This document shows positions 43,660-53,400 of a DNA stretch of 64,000 nt, piece by piece. Source of the stretch: Altererythrobacter sp. (GTDB lineage Bacteria > Pseudomonadota > Alphaproteobacteria > Sphingomonadales > Sphingomonadaceae); contig JAPSJS010000001.1 in the NCBI GenBank assembly GCA_031178065.1, positions 1 through 64,000 on the forward strand. Direction: 5' to 3'. The position numbers and the translations under genes were made by a program. Below the pieces are notes generated by a model that was given only the letters and a program-made list of their open reading frames with translations, was not told the DNA's origin and did not search any database. Every line of letters begins with the position of its first letter. Within the stretch, counting starts at the first letter, position 1.

Positions 43660-43864
43660 CGTTCGCATCTCCAATCTGATCGAGCGTGGTTTCCTGCCCG
43701 GCGGCGACCGCGTCGGCCGCACCGGCTTCTCTCGAGGTGTCGATCACGTCCTCGAATGCGTTGTCGGCAACGACGATCGCGATCGCGACCAGCACGCCGA
43801 TGAACACGATCCATGCCAGGCGCGAAAATCCGGCCGCGCCCTTACCTGCTAGCCAAGTCCACAT
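43493..43864 (-). CDS. Small inner-membrane protein, candidate inner spanin (Rz-like)
   Basis: 123 aa with one N-terminal helix (LAWIVFIGVLVAIAIVVA) and a charged periplasmic domain ending in a Pro/Gly-rich tail. GAGGAGG lies seven bases before ATG 43864. It overlaps the holin 3' end by 23 bp and contains most of the outer-spanin gene in a second frame. Topology and place fit Rz; no clear coiled coil is visible, so it is a context call. Confidence 0.55.
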   Translation of the reverse strand: MWTWLAGKGAAGFSRLAWIVFIGVLVAIAIVVADNAFEDVIDTSREAGAADAVAAGQETTLDQIGDANDAGNEIRNDTGDRKYRQCMHDSAPGYESSCERYRPVEPVPGRPAAADPGGAGGGP

Positions 43865-44177
43865 CAGCTTCCTCCTCGACCGGCACCGGCTTATCCGGCG
43901 CGTTGGTGATTTCGGTCTCGAGGGGGCGCTCATCGCCGCGCGCGGTCGAGCCGAAGTAGTAGTTGAAGGCGATCGTCGCGAGCGCGAACAGCTGGCCCAG
44001 CGCGAACACGACGGCGTCTTTCGCATCGGGCGTCGTCTTGCCCGCCATCAGGAAGAACGCCCCGCCGGCCGCGAACCCCAGGGCCAGCAACGCGAGGATG
44101 AATCGCGCCGTGGTCGGCGACAGCAGCCGGCGGAACAGCTCGCGCCAGAACTCGCCGGAGGGGAGAAGCCGCCTCAT
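43842..44177 (-). CDS. Holin-like protein, two transmembrane helices
   Basis: 111 aa: helix 1 (ARFILALLALGFAAGGAFFLMAG), helix 2 (AVVFALGQLFALATIAFNYYFGS) and an acidic C-terminal tail. FNYYFGSTARG matches a common two-helix phage holin or holin-like motif. It overlaps the endolysin stop (ATGA); it would time pore opening for the endolysin. Confidence 0.75.
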   Translation of the reverse strand: MRRLLPSGEFWRELFRRLLSPTTARFILALLALGFAAGGAFFLMAGKTTPDAKDAVVFALGQLFALATIAFNYYFGSTARGDERPLETEITNAPDKPVPVEEEADVDLASR

Positions 44178-44797
44178 GCTTCGTTCCTCGAGACAGTGCC
44201 GCCGCTCATCTTGGGCAGCGGCACGTTCGTCGCCGGCAGCGACGCCGGCCAGCGGCAGCCGAGCGCGCGGCTCTTGGCGATCGGCATGATATTGACCGCG
44301 TTCGACTGATTGCCGCCGAGCACGTAGTAGTTGGTCGCGCTCTCGCCGACGAGGAACCCGACGTGGCCGCCGCCGTTCCGGCCAAACACGACGATCGCGC
44401 CCAGCACCGCCTTCGACGTCTTGCCCCAGTCAAGCCAGGCCTTCGCCCGCGCGAACAGTCCGCCCTTCGGATAGGGCAGGCCGGCCGCGTCGATGCAATG
44501 CGCCACGAAGAAGCCGCACCAGGGTGTTTCGTCATCGTTGAACCAACCCGCGCCGAGCCGCGCCCAGCCCTTCGAGATCCAGCTGTTATGCTTCGGCCCC
44601 ACGATCTCGCGCTGCCCGATCAGCTGCCGCCCGATCGCCACCCACACCGGTTCCGGCCCCGCGGCCGCCGGCGGCGACCAGGTGCCATCGATCGCCGCCA
44701 TGACGAGCTCGTATTCGCTCTGGCCGATCTTGCTCCCGTCGGTCAGCCGGGCACCACGCCAGGCGCGCATGAATGCATCGTGGTCGATCTTGCTCAT
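44174..44797 (-). CDS. Phage endolysin, CHAP/NlpC-P60-like (TIGR02594 type)
   Basis: 207 aa cysteine peptidoglycan hydrolase. The core runs from residue 50: WVAIGRQLIGQREI, NDDETPWCGFFVAHCI (catalytic Cys), GAIVVFGRNGGGHVGFLVGE (catalytic His). An N-terminal helix-rich part (about 1-48) resembles a small binding domain. No signal peptide, so release depends on the holin encoded next. ATGA overlaps on both sides. Confidence 0.82.
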   Translation of the reverse strand: MSKIDHDAFMRAWRGARLTDGSKIGQSEYELVMAAIDGTWSPPAAAGPEPVWVAIGRQLIGQREIVGPKHNSWISKGWARLGAGWFNDDETPWCGFFVAHCIDAAGLPYPKGGLFARAKAWLDWGKTSKAVLGAIVVFGRNGGGHVGFLVGESATNYYVLGGNQSNAVNIMPIAKSRALGCRWPASLPATNVPLPKMSGGTVSRNEA

Positions 44798-45225
44798 CGG
44801 CCCTCTCCCTCATCGTCGTCGAGCATGCGGGCGAGCTCGGCCAGATCCTCGGGCACATCGAAATCGAGCGTCTCGGCCCAGGCACTCCGCAGCATGCTTT
44901 CGGCGCGATCGGCCGCGGCGCTGTCAGGCGCATGGACGCGGAGCTCCGTGGTCACTTCCTGCAGGCACTCGCGCATCGCCCAGGTGCGGCGGCGGAGCTT
45001 GATGACCGCGACCTCGAGACCGCGGAAGCGCAGCTCCATTGCAGCCCGCGCTTCCCTCTCGCGCCGGTCGAGCGAATCCTCCCACGCGCGCAGCCGCGCC
45101 GCCTTCGCGTCGCTCCGCTCCCCCTGCCAGTTGAGCAGCCAGGCGAGCCCCTTGCCGGCCGCCGCAAGCAGAGCGATCGCACCAGCGAAGATCCCGCCGA
45201 CCTCGCCGGCGCTGAAATTGTCCAT
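44794..45225 (-). CDS. Phage membrane-anchored coiled-coil protein
   Basis: About 143 aa from ATG 45225 (MDNFSAGEV): an N-terminal hydrophobic helix (GGIFAGAIALLAAAGKGLAWLL) and a long charged helix (SDAKAARLRAWEDSLDRREREARAAM). Common in lysis regions of podoviruses; possible roles are a second holin or a spanin-like anchor, but I assign none. Confidence 0.65.
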   Translation of the reverse strand: MDNFSAGEVGGIFAGAIALLAAAGKGLAWLLNWQGERSDAKAARLRAWEDSLDRREREARAAMELRFRGLEVAVIKLRRRTWAMRECLQEVTTELRVHAPDSAAADRAESMLRSAWAETLDFDVPEDLAELARMLDDDEGEGR

Positions 45226-45262
45226 TGATGCGCCCCCAGCTCGAGTCATAACCGCCTCCGGC

Positions 45263-45670
45263 TCACGCCTCTTCTTCGGGCGCCGGCAGCATCGTGCCGC
45301 CGCGCCGGGTCAGCGTCTCGTCGAATGGCTCCTCCACCGGCCCGTCTTCCGGGGGCGGCGGGTAGAGCGCGGCGAGATGCATCGTGAGATCCGTGGGCGC
45401 GACGTCGTCCTCCGCGTCGGCGAATTCGGGCAGGGCCTTCAAGGCGGCGTAGGCCTGCCCCCAGAGCGGCTCGGAAACGTTGGCTTCGAACGTCACCGTC
45501 ACTTCGACGACGAAGGCCTTCAGCCCTTCGAACGCTTCCTTGGAACTGTAGCCGCGGAAAACCGCGATCGACTCCACCCCGTGGTTTGAGGTCTCCGTGT
45601 GATTGAGCCGGAAATACAGTCGGCGCGGCTGCTCCTCGTAGGGGGTGACCACGGTGGCGAAAATACCCAT
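45263..45670 (-). CDS. Phage hypothetical protein between fibre and lysis genes
   Basis: 135 aa, no family recognised. It has a beta-rich N-terminus (IFATVVTPYEEQPRRLYFRLNHTE) and an acidic, proline-rich C-terminus (YPPPPEDGPVEEPFDE). It lies right after the fibre gene (12-bp gap), so it could be a fibre chaperone or accessory protein; that is inference only. Confidence 0.6.
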   Translation of the reverse strand: MGIFATVVTPYEEQPRRLYFRLNHTETSNHGVESIAVFRGYSSKEAFEGLKAFVVEVTVTFEANVSEPLWGQAYAALKALPEFADAEDDVAPTDLTMHLAALYPPPPEDGPVEEPFDETLTRRGGTMLPAPEEEA

Positions 45671-45682
45671 TCCTCGATCCTC

Positions 45683-47635
45683 CTATGCGTCGATCGGATT
45701 GGCGTCTTTGATGACTGCCGTGCTGCCGGCGATCCCGCTGGCAGTGACGATGTATTGCGCCTTGCCGCCGCTGGAGGGGCTGGCGTACCAGCCCTGGTCG
45801 CCGCGGGTGACCGCGCCGCTCACCGGATGAACTGCCTCGGACCAGCGGACCTTTTTCGTACCGTTGTAGACGGTCCATTCGCCGGCGGCCGGGATTGCGA
45901 CGCCTACGCTTCCGTCCGGCCTCAAGCCGAGCAGGCTGGGGGCACTGGCCGTGTTGGTGTTCTGGCCGGCGACACCGCCGCCCGTCACGTTTTCGGAAAC
46001 GCCCATCACGCCGTAGCCGTTCGAGCCGTTGATGCCCTTGTACGCGGGCCGGTTGGCGCTAAGCGGCGTCTGCACCCGCGTGATCTGCGATCCCGTACCA
46101 CCGGAATCGCGATAGCCTTGGTGGCCAATGATGGTCGGGCGCGTCGCTCCCGACGCGTCGACACGGCGGGCCGTGCCGACCGCATTTGGATCGTAGCCGA
46201 TGATGTATGGCACGCCGTTGCAGTCGATCGAGTTCTCTACGCCGGTATCGGAGATCCACGTGTCGTCGCCGGTATCCATCTCCGCATAGAGCGGGGTCAG
46301 TCGATTACGCAGGCCTCCCATACGGGCGAGCTTGAAGCCGGCGCCCACCCACTCGAGCGCCTGGTGCAACAGCACGATACCGTTCGAGCGGTACACGCTG
46401 TCGTCGAAGTAGATATGGCTGGCCTCGGCCTCGTAGAGAGTGCCTGCCACTTCGCCGCCGCCATAGAGCCGGCCGCCGACGATCCGGTTCGCGTTGGACC
46501 ATCCCGCGGCGCTCCCGCTCGAGAACCACATGCCGACCAGCGCGCGGAAGCATTCGTCCAGGTAGATCGAGTTGTAGACGCAGCCGCGCTCGGTCCCGTG
46601 GAAGCGCAGGCCCCGGGTCGGGTTGTACCAGCCCAGCTCGAAGTGCCCGAAATAGATGTTCTGCAGGTAGAACGCGAGACGGTCCTTGGTCCAGTCGTAG
46701 GTGTCCCAGGCAACGCGTAACCGTCCCGAGAGCCTCGGCCTGGCGAGCAAGGTCCCGACGGGCGCCACGTACTGCACACCGATCCCGTCATGATGAGGCA
46801 CGATCGTCGCCTCGCGGGAAACCGTCTCGCGCACGGCCGACAGGTCGAGCACGCCCGTCGTCCCGTATTCGCGGCGGTTGAACAGCAGCCAGGTGCCCTC
46901 GCGGGCAAGCACTTGCGCTTTGGCCTCCTCGATCGATTCCATCGTGGGCGCGCCGCCGACGGGGAAATCGTCGGGCGAGATGCCGATTTCGTGCATCTTG
47001 AGATAGGCCGAGCGGCCTTCGTATCGCGAAAGCCTGGTGCCCGCGGCCGGGTTCGCCAGATCCTCGCGCAGCTTTGCATCGCCGCCGCCCGTCCCATTCG
47101 CGGGAACGGGCTTACCGTCGGCATCGCCCGCGTAGAACTTGCCCGCAAAGGGCTCGCTAACAAACCTCTGCAGCTTCCCGCCGCGAAATTCGAGCAGATC
47201 GCCATCCTGCAGGTCGCGAAGGCTCGCGAACTGCGGCGCCGTCTCGCCTTCGGGCACCTTCGGCGCGCGGCCGATATCGTCGTCCTGCTCCTGCGCGATC
47301 ATCGCGTAGCGGTCGAGTGCCTGCTCGTGACTTTGCGCGGTGAACTTGCCGAGCGTCTCGTAGTCGGTCGGCTGCACCCGCGGTGTAAACCGGCGAATCG
47401 CCAGCAGCGTCTCCGCCACAGCGGGCGCCGTCACGGTCAGGGTCCCGCCGGTGTCGCCAACGCCCACGCTGACCGAGTAATCCACTCCATAGAGAAGCGT
47501 CGTGACGGTCCCATCAGGGGCAATGCGCGATGCCCGGATGAACTGCGGGCTGTTGTAGCGGAACGGCACCGGGAATTCGGTGGTGACGCCGTCCTCGATA
47601 TAATCGACCGAGGGATTCTGTGCGGGGACGGTCAT
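45683..47635 (-). CDS. Phage tail fibre/tailspike protein
   Basis: 650 aa. The first 150 residues are the T7 tail-fibre-type attachment domain (SVDYIEDGVTTEFPVPFRYNSPQFIRAS, IRRFTPRVQPTDYETLGKFTAQSHEQALDR). From about residue 230 the protein is beta-rich with repeats of Gly/Asn turns (NANRIVGGRLYGGGEVAGT), likely a beta-helix receptor-binding or depolymerase body. Such proteins determine host recognition. A 22-bp repeat lies just before its start. Confidence 0.8.
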   Translation of the reverse strand: MTVPAQNPSVDYIEDGVTTEFPVPFRYNSPQFIRASRIAPDGTVTTLLYGVDYSVSVGVGDTGGTLTVTAPAVAETLLAIRRFTPRVQPTDYETLGKFTAQSHEQALDRYAMIAQEQDDDIGRAPKVPEGETAPQFASLRDLQDGDLLEFRGGKLQRFVSEPFAGKFYAGDADGKPVPANGTGGGDAKLREDLANPAAGTRLSRYEGRSAYLKMHEIGISPDDFPVGGAPTMESIEEAKAQVLAREGTWLLFNRREYGTTGVLDLSAVRETVSREATIVPHHDGIGVQYVAPVGTLLARPRLSGRLRVAWDTYDWTKDRLAFYLQNIYFGHFELGWYNPTRGLRFHGTERGCVYNSIYLDECFRALVGMWFSSGSAAGWSNANRIVGGRLYGGGEVAGTLYEAEASHIYFDDSVYRSNGIVLLHQALEWVGAGFKLARMGGLRNRLTPLYAEMDTGDDTWISDTGVENSIDCNGVPYIIGYDPNAVGTARRVDASGATRPTIIGHQGYRDSGGTGSQITRVQTPLSANRPAYKGINGSNGYGVMGVSENVTGGGVAGQNTNTASAPSLLGLRPDGSVGVAIPAAGEWTVYNGTKKVRWSEAVHPVSGAVTRGDQGWYASPSSGGKAQYIVTASGIAGSTAVIKDANPIDA

Positions 47636-47643
47636 TGCCCTGT

Positions 47644-47665
47644 CCTCATGTAGCGAAGCGGTAGG
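47644..47665 (-). promoter_or_regulatory. Phage 22-bp repeat, copy A (candidate promoter)
   Basis: Minus strand core CTACCGCTTCGCTACATGAG, in the 34-bp gap between the internal virion gene and the tail fibre gene, nine bases before the fibre ATG. One of three near-identical copies in gene orientation. A copy of AATGACCGTCC lies on each side of it. Confidence 0.6.
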
Positions 47666-47669
47666 ACGG

Positions 47670-50090
47670 TCATTCTTCAGGACCTTCTGCCAGTGCGTTG
47701 CCGAAATCGGGGGCGCGGTCGGGCAGCGCGTCGCCGGGTTGCCAGAAATAGCGGGTGCCCTGCTCGCGCGCGTAGCGCTCCATGCGGGCCCAGCTCTTGC
47801 GGTAGTTGGGATCGATCGCTTCGTAGATCTGGTCCGCGAGCATCCGATCGAAGGCGGCGCGCGCGTACCAGAGGTTGTTGCCGGGGATGAAGCCCTTGGC
47901 CTCGCGCACGATCGCGCGCTCGGGATTGTCGGACGTCAGCAGATTGGCGATCCCCTGCGCGTCGTCGACCAGGGGCCCCGCCAGCGTCTGCGCGAAGCCG
48001 CCGCCGGCGCGGTTCTGCGCACTGTGGAGGAAGTCGCCGAAGATCCCGAAGCCGCCGCCTTGCAGGATCGCCGCGCCCCAGAACGCCGGATCATTCATCG
48101 GGCGCGGATCCTTGCCGCTCGCGATCGCCTTCAGCTGCAACGCCAGTGCGCCGGTCAGCGTCGTCCCGAGGATCAACCCGCCGGCATAGCGCGCCGCCAG
48201 GGCCGGCTGCATGGCGAGGATCTCGGCCGACTGCCGTAGGATGACGGACACGCCGAAGCTCTTGAACAGCAGCGCCGAGCGGCCGATCTCGCCGAGCACC
48301 GTCCCGCGCTCGAGCTTCGTGTTGAACAACGCGCGCGTCGCAAGGTCGGCCGTCGGCACGGCGACGTCGGTTTCCTCGAGGATCATCTCCATGAACCGGC
48401 TCGCCAGTTCCTGATCGTCGAGGTTGTGCGGGCTGATCCATTCGACGCCGCGGTCGACGTCCATTTTCGCGGTGCGCAGCTTGTCCCAGTCGCCGGCATC
48501 GATGCCGTAACGCTGCAGCGCGCCGCGCAGCTTCGGCTCGAGCGCATCGAAGCTCTTGCCTGCCTGTTCGGTATAGGTCGCCAGGCTTTCCATGCCGTAG
48601 ACCCAGCGCATCGCCTGGGTATGGCGCGACAGCAGCGACAGGCGCAGCACGCCGCTGGCGAGCCGGCGCGGGATCTCGCCCGTCAGCTCCTCCATGAGAT
48701 AGCGGCTCTGCGCGGCCGTGCGCCCCGCCCACTCCTCTGCGATCAGCCCGCGCCGCACCGCCAGCTTCTGATCCTCGATCGAGCCGGGTTTCATCAGCTT
48801 GACATAGTCGGGCAGCACGCTCGCGCGGCCGAGACCGTTGAAGGCGCGCCGCGCGTCCTGGAACGCGAAATCCGACGCCGCCGTGAGATACGCCCCGCCC
48901 AGCTTGGTCGCGGTCTGGAATGCCCGCAGGCCCGAGAAGAACAGCGCCATCTTCTCGTTGCGCGGCGCGAGATTGGCGCCGCGATATTCGTCCCACAGAT
49001 CATCGATATCGTCGGATGCGGCTTCGGCAGCTTTTACCGCCTTGCTGTCGGGGCTGCGATCGAGCGCGGCCGACTGCTCGATCGTGCCCTTGACCCATTG
49101 CAGCGTGGCGGCGGGATTGGGACCCAAGACCTCGAGCGCCGCGATATCGCGCGCCATGGTCTCCATGTGCCCCATCATCGTGTCGTAGGCGGTGCCGCTG
49201 CCAAACCGCTCGGCATAGGCCATCCAGTCGTCGGCGCTCTTGAACACGAGGAACCGGCCCTCGGCGCGCTGGTTGGCGAGCGCCCGCCCCGCAGCTGCCC
49301 CCGGCGTCCGCTTCGACCACCCGTTCGTGCGGATCGTGTCGTAGACTTCGACCAGCGCCGCCTCGAGGCTTTCGCGCGTGAACGGCCGCCCGGTGCGCTG
49401 GTCGACCATCTTCTCGAGATCGAGCCGCGGCAGGATCTCGGCGCGCCACGCTTCGAACCCGGCCTTTCGCACGCTGCGCCAGTCGTGGCTCTGCGGCAGG
49501 CCCCAGTCGGCACGGAATCCGATATCGCCGCCGGCGCGGTTGAACCGGACCCGCAGGCTCTCGGCCGTGCGCCGCCACGCTTCCGCGAGCTCGCGCGCGG
49601 CATGGTTGCCCGTGTTCTCGCCGAACAGCTCGCGCACCATGTCCGTCAGCTGCGCGCGCTTGCGCACCTGGCCGAGCAGGTTGGCCGAATGCTCGGCGAG
49701 CACCTGGTCCATTTGCCGGTGCGCCTGGCCGAGGATTGCCTTGCGCCGCCCCTCAACGTTCGAATAGCGCGCCCGCGGATCGTGATCGATCAGCGCCGGC
49801 CCGGCCTTCGGCGCGATCGGGCCGCCGTCGCCTCCGCCATAGGCCTGCAGGTCCCGCGCGATCCGCGCCCTCGTCTTGATCGTCCGGCCGGCGAGGAATG
49901 CCTTGCGCGTCACTTGCCGCTCGAGCGCCTCGAGCACGGCCGAGGAAGCCAGCGCCTCGGCGCTTTCGCGCGATCCCGTGCGGCCGTACTCCTCGAGCAG
50001 CTCCTCATAGAGGGCGCGCGCCTCCGCCGCCTGCTCGGCGGGGATCTTGCCATCGGCCTCGAGGCCGGGAAGGCACGCGCCCAGCGACAC
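47670..50090 (-). CDS. Large internal virion protein (806 aa)
   Basis: No catalytic motif seen. The protein is helix-rich and charged, with long stretches such as QVTRKAFLAGRTIKTRARIARDLQ and a hydrophobic segment near residue 690 (YAGGLILGTTLTGALALQL). Length, position before the fibre gene and composition match the largest ejected internal proteins of podoviruses. The track ORF begins at 50327, but the 95-aa gene occupies that DNA; GTG 50090 overlaps its stop (TAGTG), so I start there. Confidence 0.7.
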   Translation of the reverse strand: MSLGACLPGLEADGKIPAEQAAEARALYEELLEEYGRTGSRESAEALASSAVLEALERQVTRKAFLAGRTIKTRARIARDLQAYGGGDGGPIAPKAGPALIDHDPRARYSNVEGRRKAILGQAHRQMDQVLAEHSANLLGQVRKRAQLTDMVRELFGENTGNHAARELAEAWRRTAESLRVRFNRAGGDIGFRADWGLPQSHDWRSVRKAGFEAWRAEILPRLDLEKMVDQRTGRPFTRESLEAALVEVYDTIRTNGWSKRTPGAAAGRALANQRAEGRFLVFKSADDWMAYAERFGSGTAYDTMMGHMETMARDIAALEVLGPNPAATLQWVKGTIEQSAALDRSPDSKAVKAAEAASDDIDDLWDEYRGANLAPRNEKMALFFSGLRAFQTATKLGGAYLTAASDFAFQDARRAFNGLGRASVLPDYVKLMKPGSIEDQKLAVRRGLIAEEWAGRTAAQSRYLMEELTGEIPRRLASGVLRLSLLSRHTQAMRWVYGMESLATYTEQAGKSFDALEPKLRGALQRYGIDAGDWDKLRTAKMDVDRGVEWISPHNLDDQELASRFMEMILEETDVAVPTADLATRALFNTKLERGTVLGEIGRSALLFKSFGVSVILRQSAEILAMQPALAARYAGGLILGTTLTGALALQLKAIASGKDPRPMNDPAFWGAAILQGGGFGIFGDFLHSAQNRAGGGFAQTLAGPLVDDAQGIANLLTSDNPERAIVREAKGFIPGNNLWYARAAFDRMLADQIYEAIDPNYRKSWARMERYAREQGTRYFWQPGDALPDRAPDFGNALAEGPEE

Positions 50091-50377
50091 TAAATCACCG
50101 CGTCCACAGCGACCTTCTGGCCCTTGGCGAGCGTGCGCAGCTCGACATGCCCGTCGGGCCAGTATTCGCCGCCTGTGGCATCCGCCGGATCCTCGCCAAT
50201 CCGAACGCGGCATCCGCCGAAAGCGGCAATCCGGTAGACGCCACCGTCGGCGATCGCCGGCGAGATCGCGCCATCGAGAACCACCACCGCGTCGCTCACC
50301 TGCCCGGGCATATACCCGGTGCCCCACCCTGCGGCGTCTTTCGGCCGAAACCCGTGAAACGTCATCTCGATCGCCAT
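50090..50377 (-). CDS. Small phage protein (95 aa)
   Basis: Beta-rich, no family recognised: FHGFRPKDAAGWGTGYMPGQVSDAVVVLDGAI, then a Gly-rich WPDGHVELRTL. AAAGGAAG precedes its ATG. It sits between two internal virion genes and overlaps the following GTG; role unknown. Confidence 0.6.
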   Translation of the reverse strand: MAIEMTFHGFRPKDAAGWGTGYMPGQVSDAVVVLDGAISPAIADGGVYRIAAFGGCRVRIGEDPADATGGEYWPDGHVELRTLAKGQKVAVDAVI

Positions 50378-50395
50378 CGTCAGCTTCCTTTCCGC

Positions 50396-50417
50396 GCTAC
50401 CGCTGCGCTGCTTGAGC
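50396..50417 (+). promoter_or_regulatory. Phage 22-bp repeat, copy D, inverted orientation
   Basis: Plus strand core CTACCGCTGCGCTGCTTGAG matches the other copies at 19 of 22 positions but points against the genes. It lies in the 46-bp gap between the 1043-aa and 95-aa genes. Confidence 0.5.
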
Positions 50418-50423
50418 GCCTGT

Positions 50424-53400
50424 TCACATCAGGCATTTGCGCATCTCCTCGATGCCGGCCCGCTCGGCCGCGAGCTCGGCCTCGATCTCGGCCACGGTGC
50501 GCGGCCCGCGGCCGTCGTCGAGATCGAAGGTCGGTTGGTCGGCTGCATCGAACAGGCCGAGGCCCATCTCGCCGTCTTGCGCCTGGCCGGTCGCATTCTC
50601 GCCGCGAAGCGGAGCATCGGCGCGCAGCTGCGCTTCCTGCCGCCGACGCGCGGCGATCGCCGGATCTTCGGCTTGCGCACGGATATCGTGCCAATCGCTC
50701 TCGGCGACCGCTTTCACGCCTTCGCCGGCATCGGAATCGAAAGCCCGCGCGGCACCTTCATCGGGCGCCGGCGGGCCAAAGAGTCCTGCGGCCTCGGCCG
50801 CGTCGCGTTGTGCTGGGGTTAGTTGAGCGTCTTGAGCATCGTCCGGCCGAGCTCGGCCGCGCGCGCGTTCCGCGCCCGCGTCTCGGCCGTCAGCCGCTCG
50901 TCTTTCGCCGCCTTCTCCGCCCGCTCGACCTTCGCGGTCAGTAAGCTCGCGGAACTCGGCTTCGAGGAGATCATAGTATTCGTCCTCAACTTCGAAGAAC
51001 GCATCGGCGCGCGCCTCGTCGAGCTCGCGGCTTACCACGTCGAGCAGGTAGGGCACAAGCGACGCCGGATCTTCCGGCATGGCAGCGAGATCGATCGGCG
51101 GCAGCGCGCCGTCGCCATCGGCATAGCGCGCGACGATATCCTCGATCTCGCTCATCAGCAGCGGCGGCAGCCCGAGGTTCTCCGCGGCGCTGTCCCATTG
51201 CGCGCGCATTGCGTTCCACCTGGTCGCGGCGGCCGCTTCGTCGATTGCCGCCAGCTCGCCACCATTCGGACCGCCGGTTCGCGGAGCGGGGCCCGCGTCG
51301 AAGCTGGACAGAACGCGCTCGCCCCGCGTCGCGCGATCCATGGCCTGCAGGAAGTCGGTCTCGCTCGGCCGCGGCGTGGTTTCGGGCGACCCGAAGTATC
51401 CGGCTTCCCAAGCCAGCTCCGCCGCTTCGTCGAGCGACCGGCCGCTCGGCCGCAACAGCGGACCCACCCCCGGCACGAACCGCGCCATCGCCCCGGTATT
51501 CCGTAGATCGTGCCCCTTGGTGCCGAGCTTGCGGCCGCCTTCGTCAAGCCCGTCATAGGCGAGGCCGCCATTGCGAGCGACGAAGCGCACCAGGTCTTCC
51601 GGCTCCCGCGCCGTCGCGGCGCGCGGCAGCCTGGCGAAGCGCCCCCGCGCCGTCCGCCGCAGCTCGCCGAGATCCGCAAGCCGGTGGAGCCCTTCCCGCA
51701 GCGCCGCCGGACTGGTGCCCAGCTCCCGCGCCAACTCGTCGACGCGATTGAGCGAAGGCCCAGCCTCGCGATCGGCGACGGCGACACGCAACCGATAGAG
51801 CAGGTCTTCCGCCGGGTCGCGGCCGACTGCCTCCGCGGCAAGCCGCGCCTGTTCGATCCGCCATTCGGTGTCGCTGGCGAACAGGTCGCGCTTGAGCTCC
51901 GGCGGGTCGGGCTCGAACCGCACCGGCAGCGAATCCTCGCCGGCAAGCCGCGCTTCCTCCACGCCGATCAGGATCTCTTCCGCGTCGAGTGCATCGTCGA
52001 TCGCTGATCGCGCACCGGCCGCGGGGCTCGGCGCGGCGCCGGCAACCGTGCGCGATCCCATCTTGCGGTCTGCCCAGCGCACCAGCTCGGCCGCCGTCAC
52101 CACATCGTCGAACACGGCGCGGTTCGCCCGCACCGATGCGCGCGAGACGAGCGATCCGATCGGCGTCTCGCCGGTCGCGCGCAGCACTTTGACCGCGTCG
52201 CGCAGGCCGAGGAAGTGCGCGAGGTAGACCGTGCCATCGCTGACCGGCACGCCGGCCTCGCGCAGCGCAGTTGCGTTTGCCTGGGTGAAGGTCTGCATCA
52301 CCCGGTCCTGCACCGCGCCGTCGGCGCGCTTGGCGAGGATCGCCGCACGGCTCTCGCCCGTGTTGCCGAACGTGCGCTTGTAGAACTCGACCCACGTATC
52401 CTTGACGAACTGGTACCGGCCGTAGGCGCTCGACGTCGCCGCCGCGGCCGTATCGTCGCCGCCGCTCTCCGCCACCCGGTTGCGGGCGAGATAGCGCCCC
52501 ATGTCGAAATCGCCTGTAACGGCCGCAGAGGCAACGTCAGCCGGCCGCGTGGGGGCGAGTGCCGCCAAACGGGCCGCTTCGCGCTCCACGGGCACGATAC
52601 GGCCGTTATCGAGTGCTTCCATGGCTTCCGCCAACCTCGCCGCGTGCGCGTCGCGGGCGGCATAGGTATCGACGAACGGGCTCGCCGCGTCGATCTCCTC
52701 GGCGCGGGTCAGCACGTTCACCGCGGCCTGTTGATTGGGCGTCAGCGTGCCGGCCGGGTTGGCCTCGGCCAGGGCGCGGGCGACGTCGCGGGTGACAAGC
52801 CGGCCGTCGATCGCATCGCGCAGCGGCGCGGCAGCGCGATAGGCGGCGCTGTCGATCTTCGGAGCGATCTCGACACCACCCCGGATGACGCCAGCGCCGA
52901 CGCCGGCGAGCGCAATGTCCTGCGCGGCTTCAGCAACGCCGTATTCCTCACCCATCCGCGCGTAGGCCCGGCGGTTGTCGAGCGCCTGTAAGCCCTCGAC
53001 CGTGGCGCCCAAGGCGGCTTCTGTCAGCACGCGCTCTGCGATCGTTTTACCCCACCCGCCGAAAAGCAGCGTGTAGGCATTGATCGGATCGGCGAGGCTC
53101 CCCGCAGTCCCGCCTGCGAACTGCGCCACAACCGAAGTGGCGCCACGCGCGCGCGCAAGTGTGGCCTGATCCTCGTCGCGGCCGCCGTTGCGACGATAGG
53201 CCTCGCGCTCGAACTCTTCCCGCGTCGCCGGCAAGCCTTCGATGCCGAGCCGCTGCGCCTCGCGCCACACCTTGTCCCAATCGGGCATGCCGAGCGTTTG
53301 CGGGCCGATCCCGAACACGCCGGGCGCCCCGTGGTGCAGCGCGCGCCGATCGACACCCCGCTCGACCAGTGCCTCGATCACCGGGCGATATGCCTCGGCT

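Noticed and set aside
50819-51004. 61-aa minus ORF with a coiled-coil look
   Set aside because: Lies wholly inside the 1043-aa gene in another frame; Lys/Arg/Ala composition follows from that gene's codons, and no ribosome site was noted.
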